From: DASWED01 sp036394995 | GTDB lineage: Bacteria; Actinomycetota; UBA4738; JACQTL01 | DNA length: 64,000 bases | Reading direction: 5' to 3' | NCBI GenBank assembly: GCA_036394995.1 | Contig: DASWED010000062.1 | Span: forward strand, 1-64,000 | Part shown: positions 32,417 through 41,032 of the stretch, piece after piece | Layout of the letters: the number at the start of each line of letters is the position of its first letter | Numbering within the stretch: position 1 is the stretch's first letter | The notes under the pieces: model-generated | What the model was told of the DNA's origin: nothing | The model's input: only the letters and a program-made list of their open reading frames with translations | Databases searched by the model: none | Position numbers and translations under genes: made by a program

Positions 32417-33250
32417 TCAGGTGATCCGCTGGGAGGCGTAGTGCAGCAACGTGCAATCGGTCGCCGCCACCCAGACGGCGACGCGCCGGGTGGACTCGAG
32501 GTAGATCCCGATCAGGGCGGGCTGCCCCTCGAACCTGGCCTCGATGACCTCGATCGGCGGCGGGCCGCCGGGGAGCTCCCGGGCCCGGTTCAGGCACGAC
32601 ACGGGGTCCCGTGCATAGGAGGCGCCGGCGATCGCCGGCCCCGACGCGCTCCCGACCGGCGACGGGAACGAGGGAGCAATGGTCGGAATGGGCGCGACGG
32701 AGGGCTGCGGGGGCGCCGTCACCGAGGAGACCGACGCGAACTGCTCGGCGAGGCGTGCGATGCCGGCCTTCGAGTAGTCGAGGTCGGGCCGCTGGACGAT
32801 CGTTGGCTGGTTGTCCGCGGCCTCGTTCGGCGCATTGGGCGCCGCTGACGACGCGGCGGCCCGGGGACTCGCCGCGGGGGCGGCCCCGCCCGCGGCCTTC
32901 CTCGACGAGCCGCCGTGCAGGACGGCCACGCCGACCCCCACCAGCAGCGCGACCGCCGCCGCGGCGGCGAGGCCGGCGGTGGCCCGGCGCCGCCACTCCG
33001 TCCGGCCGCCGCCGCCCCGAGCCTCCTCGATCGCGGCCCGGCCCAGGCCCCACGGCGGTTCGATCTCGCTCAGGCCGGACAGCGCGGCGTGCGCCGACCC
33101 GGCCAGCCGGAGCTCCTCCCGGCACCGCTCGCAGCCATCCAGGTGCGAACGAACCTCGGCCTCCTCGGCCGGGGTCAGGGTGCCGTCCACCAGGCCGGCC
33201 AGGAGGCCGTCCGGGTGCTCGTCGGGTGGGGTGCGGTGGAGGTCGCTCAT
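32417..33250 (-). CDS. Zinc-finger anti-sigma factor (SigM partner)
   Basis: A 277-residue membrane protein. The N-terminal ZAS domain has HLDGCERCREE near residue 34 (H-x3-C-x2-C), which in this family chelates zinc and holds an ECF sigma. A single membrane helix spans about residues 92-112 (GLAAAAAVALLVGVGVAVL). The external part is Ala/Pro/Ser-rich with a small C-terminal domain having two cysteines (DPVSCLNR, ATDCTLLH). The ATGA overlap with the sigma gene upstream marks the pair. Confidence 0.85.
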   Translation of the reverse strand: MSDLHRTPPDEHPDGLLAGLVDGTLTPAEEAEVRSHLDGCERCREELRLAGSAHAALSGLSEIEPPWGLGRAAIEEARGGGGRTEWRRRATAGLAAAAAVALLVGVGVAVLHGGSSRKAAGGAAPAASPRAAASSAAPNAPNEAADNQPTIVQRPDLDYSKAGIARLAEQFASVSSVTAPPQPSVAPIPTIAPSFPSPVGSASGPAIAGASYARDPVSCLNRARELPGGPPPIEVIEARFEGQPALIGIYLESTRRVAVWVAATDCTLLHYASQRIT

Positions 33251-33858
33251 TCCGGTAACCGGTCCTTGGACGGACGGGCGGCGGTCTGGTGTTCCTGGGC
33301 CGGCCCGCCGAACGTGCCACCCAGGGCGTGGGCCAGCGCCACCCGGCCCCGGTGCAGACGCGACTTCACCGTTCCCACGGGGATCCCCAGGACCTCGGCG
33401 ATGTCCTCGTAGGCCATGTCCTGGACGTCGTGCAGCACGAGCACGGCCCGGAACTCCTGCGGCACCTCCACCAGCGCCCGTTGCACGTCCACGGCGGCCA
33501 CCGCGCTGTCGGCGTGGTCCGGGGACGCCGGCCCCGGCGGCTCGGGCTCGTCCTCGTCGCGGGCCGGTTCGAGCATGGGTTCCCGGCGCTTGCGCCGGAG
33601 GACGTCGTAGCAGGCGTTCACGGTCACCCGGTGCATCCAGGTGGTGAACCGGGCCTCGCCCCGGAACGAGGAGAGCTTGCGGAGGGCGGTGAGGAAGGCG
33701 TCCTGGGCGGCGTCGTGGGCGTCCTCCTCCCGGCCCAGCATCCGGTAGCACAGGTTGTACACGCGACGCTCGTGGCGCCGGACCAGGACCGAGAACGCGT
33801 TGGCGTCGCCGCGGAGGTACCGTTGGATGAGGTCCTCGTCGGAGCGGTCCTCAGCCAC
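33247..33858 (-). CDS. sigM: ECF RNA polymerase sigma factor, SigM-like
   Basis: A 203-residue group 4 sigma factor. Region 2 covers residues 10-95 (VRRHERRVYNLCYRMLGREEDAHDAAQDAF, then FRGEARFTTWMHRVTVNACYD); region 4 covers residues 125-180 (EDIAEVLGIPVGTVKSRLHRGR). Its place beside trxB/trxA and murJ matches mycobacterial SigM, which responds to envelope or oxidative stress and acts with the anti-sigma protein encoded next. Its targets are not visible. Confidence 0.92.
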   Translation of the reverse strand: MAEDRSDEDLIQRYLRGDANAFSVLVRRHERRVYNLCYRMLGREEDAHDAAQDAFLTALRKLSSFRGEARFTTWMHRVTVNACYDVLRRKRREPMLEPARDEDEPEPPGPASPDHADSAVAAVDVQRALVEVPQEFRAVLVLHDVQDMAYEDIAEVLGIPVGTVKSRLHRGRVALAHALGGTFGGPAQEHQTAARPSKDRLPE

Positions 33859-33864
33859 GGGAGC

Positions 33865-35352
33865 TCACCCGCCGGGCCCGAGGACCGAGAACTCCGAGAT
33901 CTCGGCGCGGTTCTGTCCGTCCGGCGCCGGGACCACGTGGGTGATCCACACCAGGACGAACCGCCCGGTGGCGGGCTCGATGGCCGGGCTCATCGACCGG
34001 CCCGCGGTGAACCGCTCCCCGGTCTGGTCGGGCATGGCCTCGAGGTCGTCGCCGACACGGATCTCGAACTCCCAACCCGGCAGGGGGGACTCCAGCTCGA
34101 AGCCGTCGACCTCGCGCCGGGTGCCGAGGTCGAACGCGATCCCGACGCCCGGCTTGTCGAGATCCTCCGAGTTGTAGCCCTCGGTCTGCCAGAACGTGCC
34201 GGGATCGCCATCGGTGGCGAACCGGAGGTCCTCGTCGTGTTCCGAGTCGTCCCCGAACGGATCGACGGACTGGGGAACGCCGACGATGTCGAGCACCCGG
34301 TCGGACGGCGGCGCCGACGACCTCGGCTTCGAGCTCCCCTTCGGTTCGATCCCGAACTTCCCGCCCAGCTGGAATGTCTGGGTCAGCAGTCCGATCACGA
34401 TGACGACCGCGGCCACCAGGATCGCGAGGAGGGGGACCACCATCCAGGACCGGAAGAACCCGCCTCCGGGATGCGCGGGTTCGGGCTCGGCCGCCACCCG
34501 CGGCAGGGACACGGTCGCCGCGGACCCGTGCAGCCGCGACAGGGCCCCGGCCATGTCGGACGCGCTGGCGAACCGGGCGTCGGGGTCCCGGGCCAGGGCC
34601 CGCAGGACGACGGCCTCGAGGGGACGGGGGATGCCCGCCCGGATGGCCCGGGGCGGGGTGGGCTCGTTCGTGAGGCGCATCATCGCGGTGGCGATCTCGG
34701 TCTCGGCGTGGAACGGCGTACGCCCGGTGAGGAGCTCGTAGAGCATGATCCCGGCCCCGTACACGTCGGACCGGGCATCCACCGGCTCGCCCTCCACCTG
34801 CTCCGGTGAGAGGTAGGGGACGCTCCCCAGGACCTGTCCCGTGGTCGTGGGGTCGGCGCCCTCGTAGGCGGCCTTGGCGATCCCGAAGTCCGTGACCTTC
34901 ACCCGCCCGTCCGGAGACACCAGCACGTTGGCCGGCTTGACGTCCCGGTGGACGAGCCCGTTGTCGTGCGCGAACTGCAGCGCCGACAGGACCTGCACCA
35001 TGATGGCCGCGGCCTCGCCGGGCTCCATGGGCCCCTGGCGGGTCAGCCGTTCGCGGAGGGTTTCGCCGTCGAACATCTCCATGACGATGAACGCGACCAG
35101 CCCGTCGGCCCCCGTGTCGAACACGTTCACGATGTTGGGATGGGTCAGGCGGGCCGAGGCCGTGGCCTCCGCCCGGAAGCGATCCAGGAACGCGGGGTCC
35201 TCGGCCAGCCGGGCGTGGAGGATCTTCACCGCCACCGGGCGGTCGAGGACACGATCGGTGGCGTGCCACACGGCCGCCATTCCACCCGAGCCCACGACGT
35301 CGTGCAGCACGTAGCGGTCCCCGAGCACGGTCCCGGACGCGAGGCGCTCCAC
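33865..35352 (-). CDS. Membrane Ser/Thr protein kinase beside murJ with discoidin-like external domain
   Basis: A 495-residue Hanks-type kinase. Motifs look complete: glycine loop GSGGMAAV (21-28), Lys43 in VAVK, Glu61, HRDVKPAN (Asp136), DFG (154-156) and SPE (181-183). A membrane helix lies at about 302-324. The outside part (about 345-495) resembles a discoidin/NPCBM-like beta-sandwich (FATDGDPGTFWQTEGY, GVGIAFDLG). In mycobacteria the homologous kinase-like region is fused to MurJ (MviN) and is a pseudokinase; here it is a separate gene and keeps all catalytic residues. The sigma gene starts 6 bp downstream. Confidence 0.9.
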   Translation of the reverse strand: MERLASGTVLGDRYVLHDVVGSGGMAAVWHATDRVLDRPVAVKILHARLAEDPAFLDRFRAEATASARLTHPNIVNVFDTGADGLVAFIVMEMFDGETLRERLTRQGPMEPGEAAAIMVQVLSALQFAHDNGLVHRDVKPANVLVSPDGRVKVTDFGIAKAAYEGADPTTTGQVLGSVPYLSPEQVEGEPVDARSDVYGAGIMLYELLTGRTPFHAETEIATAMMRLTNEPTPPRAIRAGIPRPLEAVVLRALARDPDARFASASDMAGALSRLHGSAATVSLPRVAAEPEPAHPGGGFFRSWMVVPLLAILVAAVVIVIGLLTQTFQLGGKFGIEPKGSSKPRSSAPPSDRVLDIVGVPQSVDPFGDDSEHDEDLRFATDGDPGTFWQTEGYNSEDLDKPGVGIAFDLGTRREVDGFELESPLPGWEFEIRVGDDLEAMPDQTGERFTAGRSMSPAIEPATGRFVLVWITHVVPAPDGQNRAEISEFSVLGPGG

Positions 35353-35400
35353 GGGCAGGAGTCTATCGGGGCGTCCCCGGCCGCCCGGAGGCGGGCGCGG

Positions 35401-35838
35401 CTACTCGCGCGGTGGCCCCGCGGTGGCCGTCGCCTTCACGACGCCGAGCTTCTTCAGGAAGTCCAGACGCTGCACGATGATCGTGGAGGCCTTCTTGCGG
35501 AGCCTGATGGAGACGATCCCGGTGGAGGGGTTCGCGTTGCACTGGACCAGCCTCGCGCCCTCGTCGTTCTCGTGAGCGGACCGCAGCGCGGCGTTGCAGG
35601 CGGTGGCCGGGGTTCCGTTCGAGGCCAGCTCCCGGGCGGCGTCGGCGGCAACCGCGGTGGCGGTGTTGTCGAGCGAGATCTTCGTGAAGACGATCGACCC
35701 CGTCTCGATCAGAGCCAGGCCCACCACCAGGATCGTGACGATCGTGACGACGAGGAGCTTGCCGACCAGGCCCCGTTCGTCCGAGAGGCGGCGACGGATC
35801 GAATCGAATCCCCCGCTGCCATGCGCCCCCGCGCTCAC
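35401..35838 (-). CDS. TadE/pilin-like membrane protein coupled to murJ
   Basis: A 145-residue protein. After a short cytoplasmic head (RRRLSDERGLVGK) comes one hydrophobic helix (about residues 27-48) and then FTKISLDNTATAVAADAARELASN, a pattern seen in TadE/TadG-like pseudopilins and actinobacterial secretion-related proteins. The rest has two cysteines and is exported if this topology holds. GTG 35838 overlaps the murJ stop (GTGA). No tad secretion genes are nearby. The family assignment is tentative. Confidence 0.6.
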   Translation of the reverse strand: MSAGAHGSGGFDSIRRRLSDERGLVGKLLVVTIVTILVVGLALIETGSIVFTKISLDNTATAVAADAARELASNGTPATACNAALRSAHENDEGARLVQCNANPSTGIVSIRLRKKASTIIVQRLDFLKKLGVVKATATAGPPRE

Positions 35839-37484
35839 CGGCGGAACCTCCCCGCAACCAATCCGATGACCTGCCGGAGGTCCTCCATCCGCAGCAGGAG
35901 CGCCATCGCGACGAACACTAACAGCCCGGCTCCCACCGATCCCAGCACCTGGACCATCTGTTCCGGCACCGTGGCCGTGCCGAAGACCCGTGCCAGCAGG
36001 TGCGACGCGCCCCACGCGGCCGCCGCGGTGACCCCCGAGGCCACCACCACCTTCCCCAGGCCCTCCAGGATGGTCCGGCCCTCCATCCCGCCCAGGCGCC
36101 GCCGGATCAGCACCACCAGCACGACGGCCCCGAACGTGTAGGCGGAGGCGAACCCCAGGGCGAGCCCCCGGACCCCGAGCAGGTGGAACAGCACGATGTT
36201 CGCCGCCGTGTTCACGGCCACAGCGGCGATGTTCACCAGCGCCGGCGTTCGCGTGTCCTGCATCGCGTAGTAGGCGCGGAGCAGCAGCTGGAAGGCGGAG
36301 AACGAGAACAGCCCGATCGCGAAGAACTGGAGGACCCGGGCCACCTCGGCGGCCCGGGACGCGTCGGTCACCCCGTGCTGGAGCAGCAGGCGGACGATGG
36401 GCCCGGCCAGCACCACGTAGCCGGCCGCCGCCGGCAGGACGACCAACGCGGTGTACCTGATCCCCCGGGCCAGCATCGAACGGAACTCGTCCACGTCGCG
36501 GTCGGCCCATCGGGAGGACAGCGCCGGGAGCAGCGCGGTCATGATCGACACCGCGAAGATCGCGTGGGGCAGCTGGAACAGGATGAACGCGGACGTGTAG
36601 GTCGCGTAGTCGGTGGACCCCGTGGCCAGCACGATGACCACCACCAGCCCGATCTGGTTCACCAGCACGTACAGGAACACCCACAGCGCGAGCTGGCGGA
36701 TCCGGCGGATGGCCTCGCTCCGCCACTGCCACCGCCAGCGGAACCGGAACCCGATCCGCCGCAGCGCCGGCCACAGCGCCGCCGTCATCGCCACGACCCC
36801 CAGCGTGGTGCCGATGGCCAGCACGTACCGCTGCGCGGTGGTGATCCCCTCGGGGGTGGGGAACGGCGGGCCCGGGAGCACCACGAACGCCACCATCGTG
36901 GCGATCACGATGAGGTTGTTGAGGATCGGGGCGAACATCGGCGCGGCGAACCGCCGGTGCGCGTTCAGCAGCCCGGTGGCCACGGCCCCCACGCCGTAGA
37001 AGACGATCTGGGGCATGAACCACCGGAGGAAGAACGTGGCGGCGGCCCGTTCGGCGTCGGAATCCGGGCCGGCCGGCAGCCGGACCGTGTACAGGTGCAC
37101 GATCCATGGCGCCAGCACGATCATCAGCGCCGCGATCGCCGTGAGCGACACCACGGCGATCGTCATCACCCGGCGGGCCACCTCCCAGGCCTCCTCCGGG
37201 CCCCGGCGGTCCAGCCATTCCACGAACACCGGGACGAACACCGAGGTGAGGACCCCGCCCAGGATGAGCTCGTACACGATGTTCGGGGTGTTGTTCGCCA
37301 CGTTGTACGCGTCGGCGATACGGGAGGAGGCCACGCCCAGGGCGTAGGCCATGGCGGACAGACGGAGGAACCCGGTGAGCCGGGACAGGCCGGTCCCCAC
37401 GGACATGACCGCGGTGGAGCGGAGGAGCCCGGCGCCGGTGTCGTCGGCCTCCTCGGAGGGCGGCCGGAGGTCCACCCCGCTCAC
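35835..37484 (-). CDS. murJ: Lipid II flippase MurJ (MviN family)
   Basis: A 549-residue MATE-like (MOP superfamily) flippase that moves lipid II across the membrane for peptidoglycan synthesis. The family start is clear: STAVMSVGTGLSRLTGFLR, VANNTPNIVYELILGGVLTSVFVPVF. About fourteen membrane helices follow. The protein ends shortly after the last helix (ending GRFRR), without the kinase-like and sugar-binding domains fused in mycobacteria. The start GTG 37484 overlaps the preceding gene's stop (GTGA). Confidence 0.95.
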   Translation of the reverse strand: MSGVDLRPPSEEADDTGAGLLRSTAVMSVGTGLSRLTGFLRLSAMAYALGVASSRIADAYNVANNTPNIVYELILGGVLTSVFVPVFVEWLDRRGPEEAWEVARRVMTIAVVSLTAIAALMIVLAPWIVHLYTVRLPAGPDSDAERAAATFFLRWFMPQIVFYGVGAVATGLLNAHRRFAAPMFAPILNNLIVIATMVAFVVLPGPPFPTPEGITTAQRYVLAIGTTLGVVAMTAALWPALRRIGFRFRWRWQWRSEAIRRIRQLALWVFLYVLVNQIGLVVVIVLATGSTDYATYTSAFILFQLPHAIFAVSIMTALLPALSSRWADRDVDEFRSMLARGIRYTALVVLPAAAGYVVLAGPIVRLLLQHGVTDASRAAEVARVLQFFAIGLFSFSAFQLLLRAYYAMQDTRTPALVNIAAVAVNTAANIVLFHLLGVRGLALGFASAYTFGAVVLVVLIRRRLGGMEGRTILEGLGKVVVASGVTAAAAWGASHLLARVFGTATVPEQMVQVLGSVGAGLLVFVAMALLLRMEDLRQVIGLVAGRFRR

Positions 37485-39556
37485 GCGGTCCGGGAGCGCG
37501 GCAGGAGGCGCCGGCCCCACCACAGCAACAGGAACAGCGCCGCCCCCAGCGTGATGATCAGCGCCACCAGGTTGTAGGCCGTGGACCGGATGACCAGCTC
37601 GTGCGGCGGCCCAAGGGGCTGGCCGTCGGGCGTCAGCACCCGGACCTGCACGGGGAACCGGCCGGTGGTCCTGGTCTTCAGCCGGAACAGCAGCTGGGTC
37701 GTGGCTCCCCCCCGGAGCTCCACGGTCTGGGTCTCGGCCGAGGGATCCAGCCGGACCGAGACCATGCGGATCTGGACCCGGACCCGGTCCGGCGTCTCGT
37801 TCAGCACGCTCAGCGGGACCACGCCCCGCCCCGAGGCCAGGGTCACCACGGCCGAGGTGTCGGGCCGGATGCCGGTGAACAGGCCCCCCAGCCGGGTCCG
37901 GATGGAGTTCAGGAAGGCCTCCCCGTAGCCGGGATCGACGGCGAACGCATCCCCCTCGGCCCGCAGGACGACGTCCTCCATGCGGTCCGGGAGGTCGCTG
38001 TCGTCAACCAGGATCGACCGGTACGTGGCGATCCCCGCGCGGGCGGCGGCGATGTCGTCCGCGTAGCCCGCCGGGAAGGAGGGGCCCGGATGGGGGACGA
38101 GCCTGGCGGCCTCCCGGGCCGGCGGGGGGAAGTTCTTCCTGATCGCGCTGAGCTTCTGCAGCTGGAGGAACGGCGCGGAGCTCACCATCCGGAGCAGTGG
38201 GTCGAACAGCCGCCCCGGCAGGTTCAGGGAGTCGGGGAACGACATGGCCGCGGCCCGGGGGATCCCGGGGCGCTCCAGCCAGATCTGGGCCAGCTCTCCG
38301 AGGACGGACTGCACCGTGAGCCGGACGTCGTGGTGGGCCACGGGCGAGGCCAGGATCGCGCTCACGCCCGGGTCGGACACGATCCCGGTGACCGTCGTGA
38401 TGGGGCTGTTCACCAGCGCCGCGGTGGCCGGCTGGGCGAACTCTTTCGGCTGCGGGGGCCGCGACACAAGGCCGTCGTCGAGGATGAACGTGCTCACCCC
38501 GCGGGCGGCCAGCGTGGCCAGGGAGGCCTGGTCGATGGCGCCGTCCGGCGGGAAGAAGATGTCGGTGGCGAGGGTGGTTCCGGTGAATTCCTGCACCCGC
38601 TCCCGACCCAGGGAGAGCTGGACCGGGAGGTCCGACCCCAGGCCGGCCTGGATCAGGGAGGGGATGGTGGAGCCGGCGTACGGCAGCGCCGTGGACTCGA
38701 CGAGCGGTGCCTGGGCCAGCCGGCGGAGGGCATCCAGCACGGCCCCGGCGTCCGCCGACCCGCCCTGGCCGGCGGGGACGTCCTGACGGGTCCCGCCATC
38801 CATGACGGAGTACCCCCCGCGCATCGTCCGGAGCTGGGACAGGAGCGTGGGCGACCACACGATGTCCACGGGCCGGGGCCGGACCGGATCGTTGGCCATG
38901 CCGTCCAGGGCCTGGACCTCCTGGGCCAGTCGGCCGGTGGGCGCCACCGCGTCCTGGAGCGCGGGGCGGCGGAACGTCCCGTCCGGGAGGTAGTCGATGG
39001 GACGGTGGAGCACGAACGACCACCCCACGCGGAGCCGGGTAGCGGCCACCCGCTGGTGCTTGCCGAAGTCGAGCCACACGATGGGGGTGCGCAGGGCCGC
39101 CACCGTCTCGTCCCCCGAGCGGAGCTCGACCTTCATCGGATACACGGCCGTCTGGCCCCCCTCGGCCAGGGCCCGCCCCACGTCGTCGACGATGGTCCGC
39201 TCGAGCGTGAGCGACTGGGACTGGCCCGGCTCCAGCTCCCCGGGCACCAGCTCGAACCTGGCGAACAGCACCCCGGCGTCCGGGGGGTCGCCCCGGAGCG
39301 ACTGCTCGTACTGCGTCCGGGTGTGGGCCCGGGTGAACACCGTGATCCCGAACGACAGGTCCGATACGGGGTCGGAGCCCGTGTTCACCGCGCGGACCCG
39401 CAGCCGGAGCAGGGGGTCCTGGGGCGTGACCCAGGGGGACTGGCCGGCGAGCGTCAGCCGGATCTCGGGCGAGGGGGCCGACCGGGCGGCGGGTACCGGA
39501 ACCGCGAGCGAGACCAGGACACAGAGGACCGCGAGGATGCCGGGGAGCCGTCTCAT
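37481..39556 (-). CDS. Large secreted/membrane-anchored DUF6049-like protein
   Basis: A 691-residue protein with a signal peptide (residues 1-26, ending AARSA) and a C-terminal membrane anchor (about 665-683, LVALIITLGAALFLLLWW) followed by a basic tail. The position between the NUDIX gene and murJ, the size and the architecture match Rv3909 and the DUF6049 family. Beta-sandwich-like segments flank a middle part with FFPPDGAIDQASLATLAARGVSTFILDD, reminiscent of polysaccharide deacetylase-like barrels. Function is unknown, but strict linkage to murJ suggests a cell-envelope role. Confidence 0.8.
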   Translation of the reverse strand: MRRLPGILAVLCVLVSLAVPVPAARSAPSPEIRLTLAGQSPWVTPQDPLLRLRVRAVNTGSDPVSDLSFGITVFTRAHTRTQYEQSLRGDPPDAGVLFARFELVPGELEPGQSQSLTLERTIVDDVGRALAEGGQTAVYPMKVELRSGDETVAALRTPIVWLDFGKHQRVAATRLRVGWSFVLHRPIDYLPDGTFRRPALQDAVAPTGRLAQEVQALDGMANDPVRPRPVDIVWSPTLLSQLRTMRGGYSVMDGGTRQDVPAGQGGSADAGAVLDALRRLAQAPLVESTALPYAGSTIPSLIQAGLGSDLPVQLSLGRERVQEFTGTTLATDIFFPPDGAIDQASLATLAARGVSTFILDDGLVSRPPQPKEFAQPATAALVNSPITTVTGIVSDPGVSAILASPVAHHDVRLTVQSVLGELAQIWLERPGIPRAAAMSFPDSLNLPGRLFDPLLRMVSSAPFLQLQKLSAIRKNFPPPAREAARLVPHPGPSFPAGYADDIAAARAGIATYRSILVDDSDLPDRMEDVVLRAEGDAFAVDPGYGEAFLNSIRTRLGGLFTGIRPDTSAVVTLASGRGVVPLSVLNETPDRVRVQIRMVSVRLDPSAETQTVELRGGATTQLLFRLKTRTTGRFPVQVRVLTPDGQPLGPPHELVIRSTAYNLVALIITLGAALFLLLWWGRRLLPRSRTA

Positions 39557-39588
39557 GGCGGCGGCGCCATTGTAGGGCCGCGACGGGC

Positions 39589-40035
39589 TCACCGGGAGGT
39601 CCGCAGGAGACCCGCGGCCTTGCGGAGGACGCCCGTCTCCGAAGGGTAGGTCGCCGTTCGGACCGCGTCGTCCAGGGGGAACCACCGGACCTCCTCCATC
39701 TCGTGGTCGTGGAGGGAGATGTCGCCCCCGGTCGCGCGCATCAGGAAGAACCGCACGGACTTGCGGACCCGCTCGCCCTCCCACACGTAGAAGTAGGAGA
39801 TCCAGCCCAGGTCGTCCTCGATCTCGGCATCCAGCCCCGTCTCCTCGCGGACCTCGCGCAGGGCGGCGTCCTCCGGCTGCTCCGCCGGTTCGATGAGGCC
39901 CTTCGGCAGGCCCCAGGCCAGGTCTCCCTTCCGGGTCCGCCGCGAGGCCAGGGCGATCTCGACGTCACCGTTGCCGTCGTCGCCCGCCGGCCGGAACACC
40001 ACCCCGCCGGCCGACCGTTCGGTCCTGGTCTTCAC
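39589..40035 (-). CDS. NUDIX hydrolase (MutT4-like position)
   Basis: A 148-residue pyrophosphohydrolase. The Nudix box G-x5-E-x7-REVREETGL is complete (GLIEPAEQPEDAALREVREETG, residues about 45-67). Substrates in the family are nucleoside diphosphates linked to X; this subgroup (GGVVFRP, KGLIEP) often acts on diadenosine polyphosphates or damaged nucleotides. The position matches mutT4 (Rv3908) in mycobacteria. The GTG start at 40035 overlaps the stop of the deacylase gene (GTGA). Confidence 0.9.
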   Translation of the reverse strand: MKTRTERSAGGVVFRPAGDDGNGDVEIALASRRTRKGDLAWGLPKGLIEPAEQPEDAALREVREETGLDAEIEDDLGWISYFYVWEGERVRKSVRFFLMRATGGDISLHDHEMEEVRWFPLDDAVRTATYPSETGVLRKAAGLLRTSR

Positions 40036-40532
40036 GGGCCGCCGGAGGAGGGCTCGGCCCGCCGCTGAGCGGTGGCGATGCGGGCGAGCTTCGCGTCGGC
40101 CGCGCCGGCCAGATCCTCGGCCCGGACCTTCAGGATCGCCGTGGCCTCACCCCCGGCGAAATACAGGACCTCCTGCGAGGCCAGCCGGCGATCCATCACC
40201 ACCTTGAACGACGGTGGGAGGCCGACCGGGGGGATCGCCTCGAACAGGTACTCGGACAGCTGGGACGCCTTCGCCGGGGAGGCGGCGTGGATCTCGGAGG
40301 CCCGGATGGCCCGCCGGACGCGCACGGGGTCGGCGTCGCGGCTCGAGGGAACCAGGGCCGCCACCGGTCCCCCGTCGGTCTCGAACACGACCACCTTGCC
40401 AACCACCTCGGGGGGCAGGCCGAGGACGGCGGAGATCCGCTCGGCGGAGCGCAACCTGCCTCTCAGGGGGAGCAGCTCATGCTGGACGCCCCTGTCAACG
40501 AGGTGGTTGTGGACGTCGACGCTCGTCCGCAT
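40032..40532 (-). CDS. YbaK/ProX-type aminoacyl-tRNA deacylase
   Basis: A 166-residue protein of the YbaK/EbsC/ProX editing family, which removes wrongly attached amino acids from tRNA. Family features: ISAVLGLPPEVVGKVVVFET, VAALVPSSRDAD, then PAKASQLSEYLFEAIPPVGLP and the C-terminal YFAGGEATAILKVRAEDL. The catalytic lysine of YbaK would be in GKVVVFE. It heads the eleven-gene minus-strand run. The ATG at 40532 matches the family start. Confidence 0.85.
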   Translation of the reverse strand: MRTSVDVHNHLVDRGVQHELLPLRGRLRSAERISAVLGLPPEVVGKVVVFETDGGPVAALVPSSRDADPVRVRRAIRASEIHAASPAKASQLSEYLFEAIPPVGLPPSFKVVMDRRLASQEVLYFAGGEATAILKVRAEDLAGAADAKLARIATAQRRAEPSSGGP

Positions 40533-40666
40533 GCGCGCAGTATGGCAGGGGGTCCGGGTGGGCCGTCCGGACGCCCCGACCCGGGGATTCCCACCCGATG
40601 TTGCGCGGCAACGCAACTGGGCAGGTGCTCACCCCGGCCGAGGCAGGGCCGGCCGGTGGGGCCCCG

Positions 40667-40891
40667 CTAGCGCGAGCCTCCCTTGCGGCCGATCTGCTGG
40701 TAGAACTCCACGCCGTAACGGCGCTTCGTGGTGTCGCCGCCCTTCTTGCCCCCGATCTTCCCGATCTTGCCGAAGAACTCGGGGCCGTAGCGCTGTTTCG
40801 TGGTCAGCCCGCCCTTGCGGCCGGCCTCCGCCCTGGACATCCGCTTGCCGTTGCCGTTCGATTCGGCCACTGGAAACGTCACCTCCGACAC
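40667..40891 (-). CDS. KGG-motif stress protein (small hydrophilic)
   Basis: A 74-residue, Gly/Lys/Arg-rich protein with repeats AGRKGGLTTKQRYGPEFFGKIG and KKGGDTTKRRYGVEFYQQIG, then RKGGSR. This is the KGG motif of GsiB-like general stress proteins and group 1 LEA-like proteins. Such proteins are disordered and accumulate in desiccation or osmotic stress. The GTG start at 40891 is likely, but an internal ATG (MSRAEAG, after about 17 residues) would also give a complete family member. Divergent from pilT. Confidence 0.85.
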   Translation of the reverse strand: MSEVTFPVAESNGNGKRMSRAEAGRKGGLTTKQRYGPEFFGKIGKIGGKKGGDTTKRRYGVEFYQQIGRKGGSR

Positions 40892-40927
40892 GGGTTCGCC
40901 TTCGGTCCCTCTCACCTTTCCCCGGTG

Positions 40928-40950
40928 CCTGTCAAGGCAACCTGTCAAGG
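40928..40950. repeat. Tandem 10-bp direct repeat in the KGG-pilT divergent region
   Basis: CCTGTCAAGG occurs at 40928-40937 and again at 40941-40950, a 13-bp period. On the minus strand each copy reads CCTTGACAGG and so includes TTGACA, so tandem -35 elements or a repressor-binding pair are both possible. It lies 37 bp upstream of the KGG gene start. Confidence 0.5.
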
Positions 40951-41032
40951 TCCCGGAAATTCGCCGCCGGGGCCTCGGGCGAGGCCCCCGGGCTAAAGGA
41001 ACCGGGCCGTTCGTGCCGACGCTAAGGGGGCG

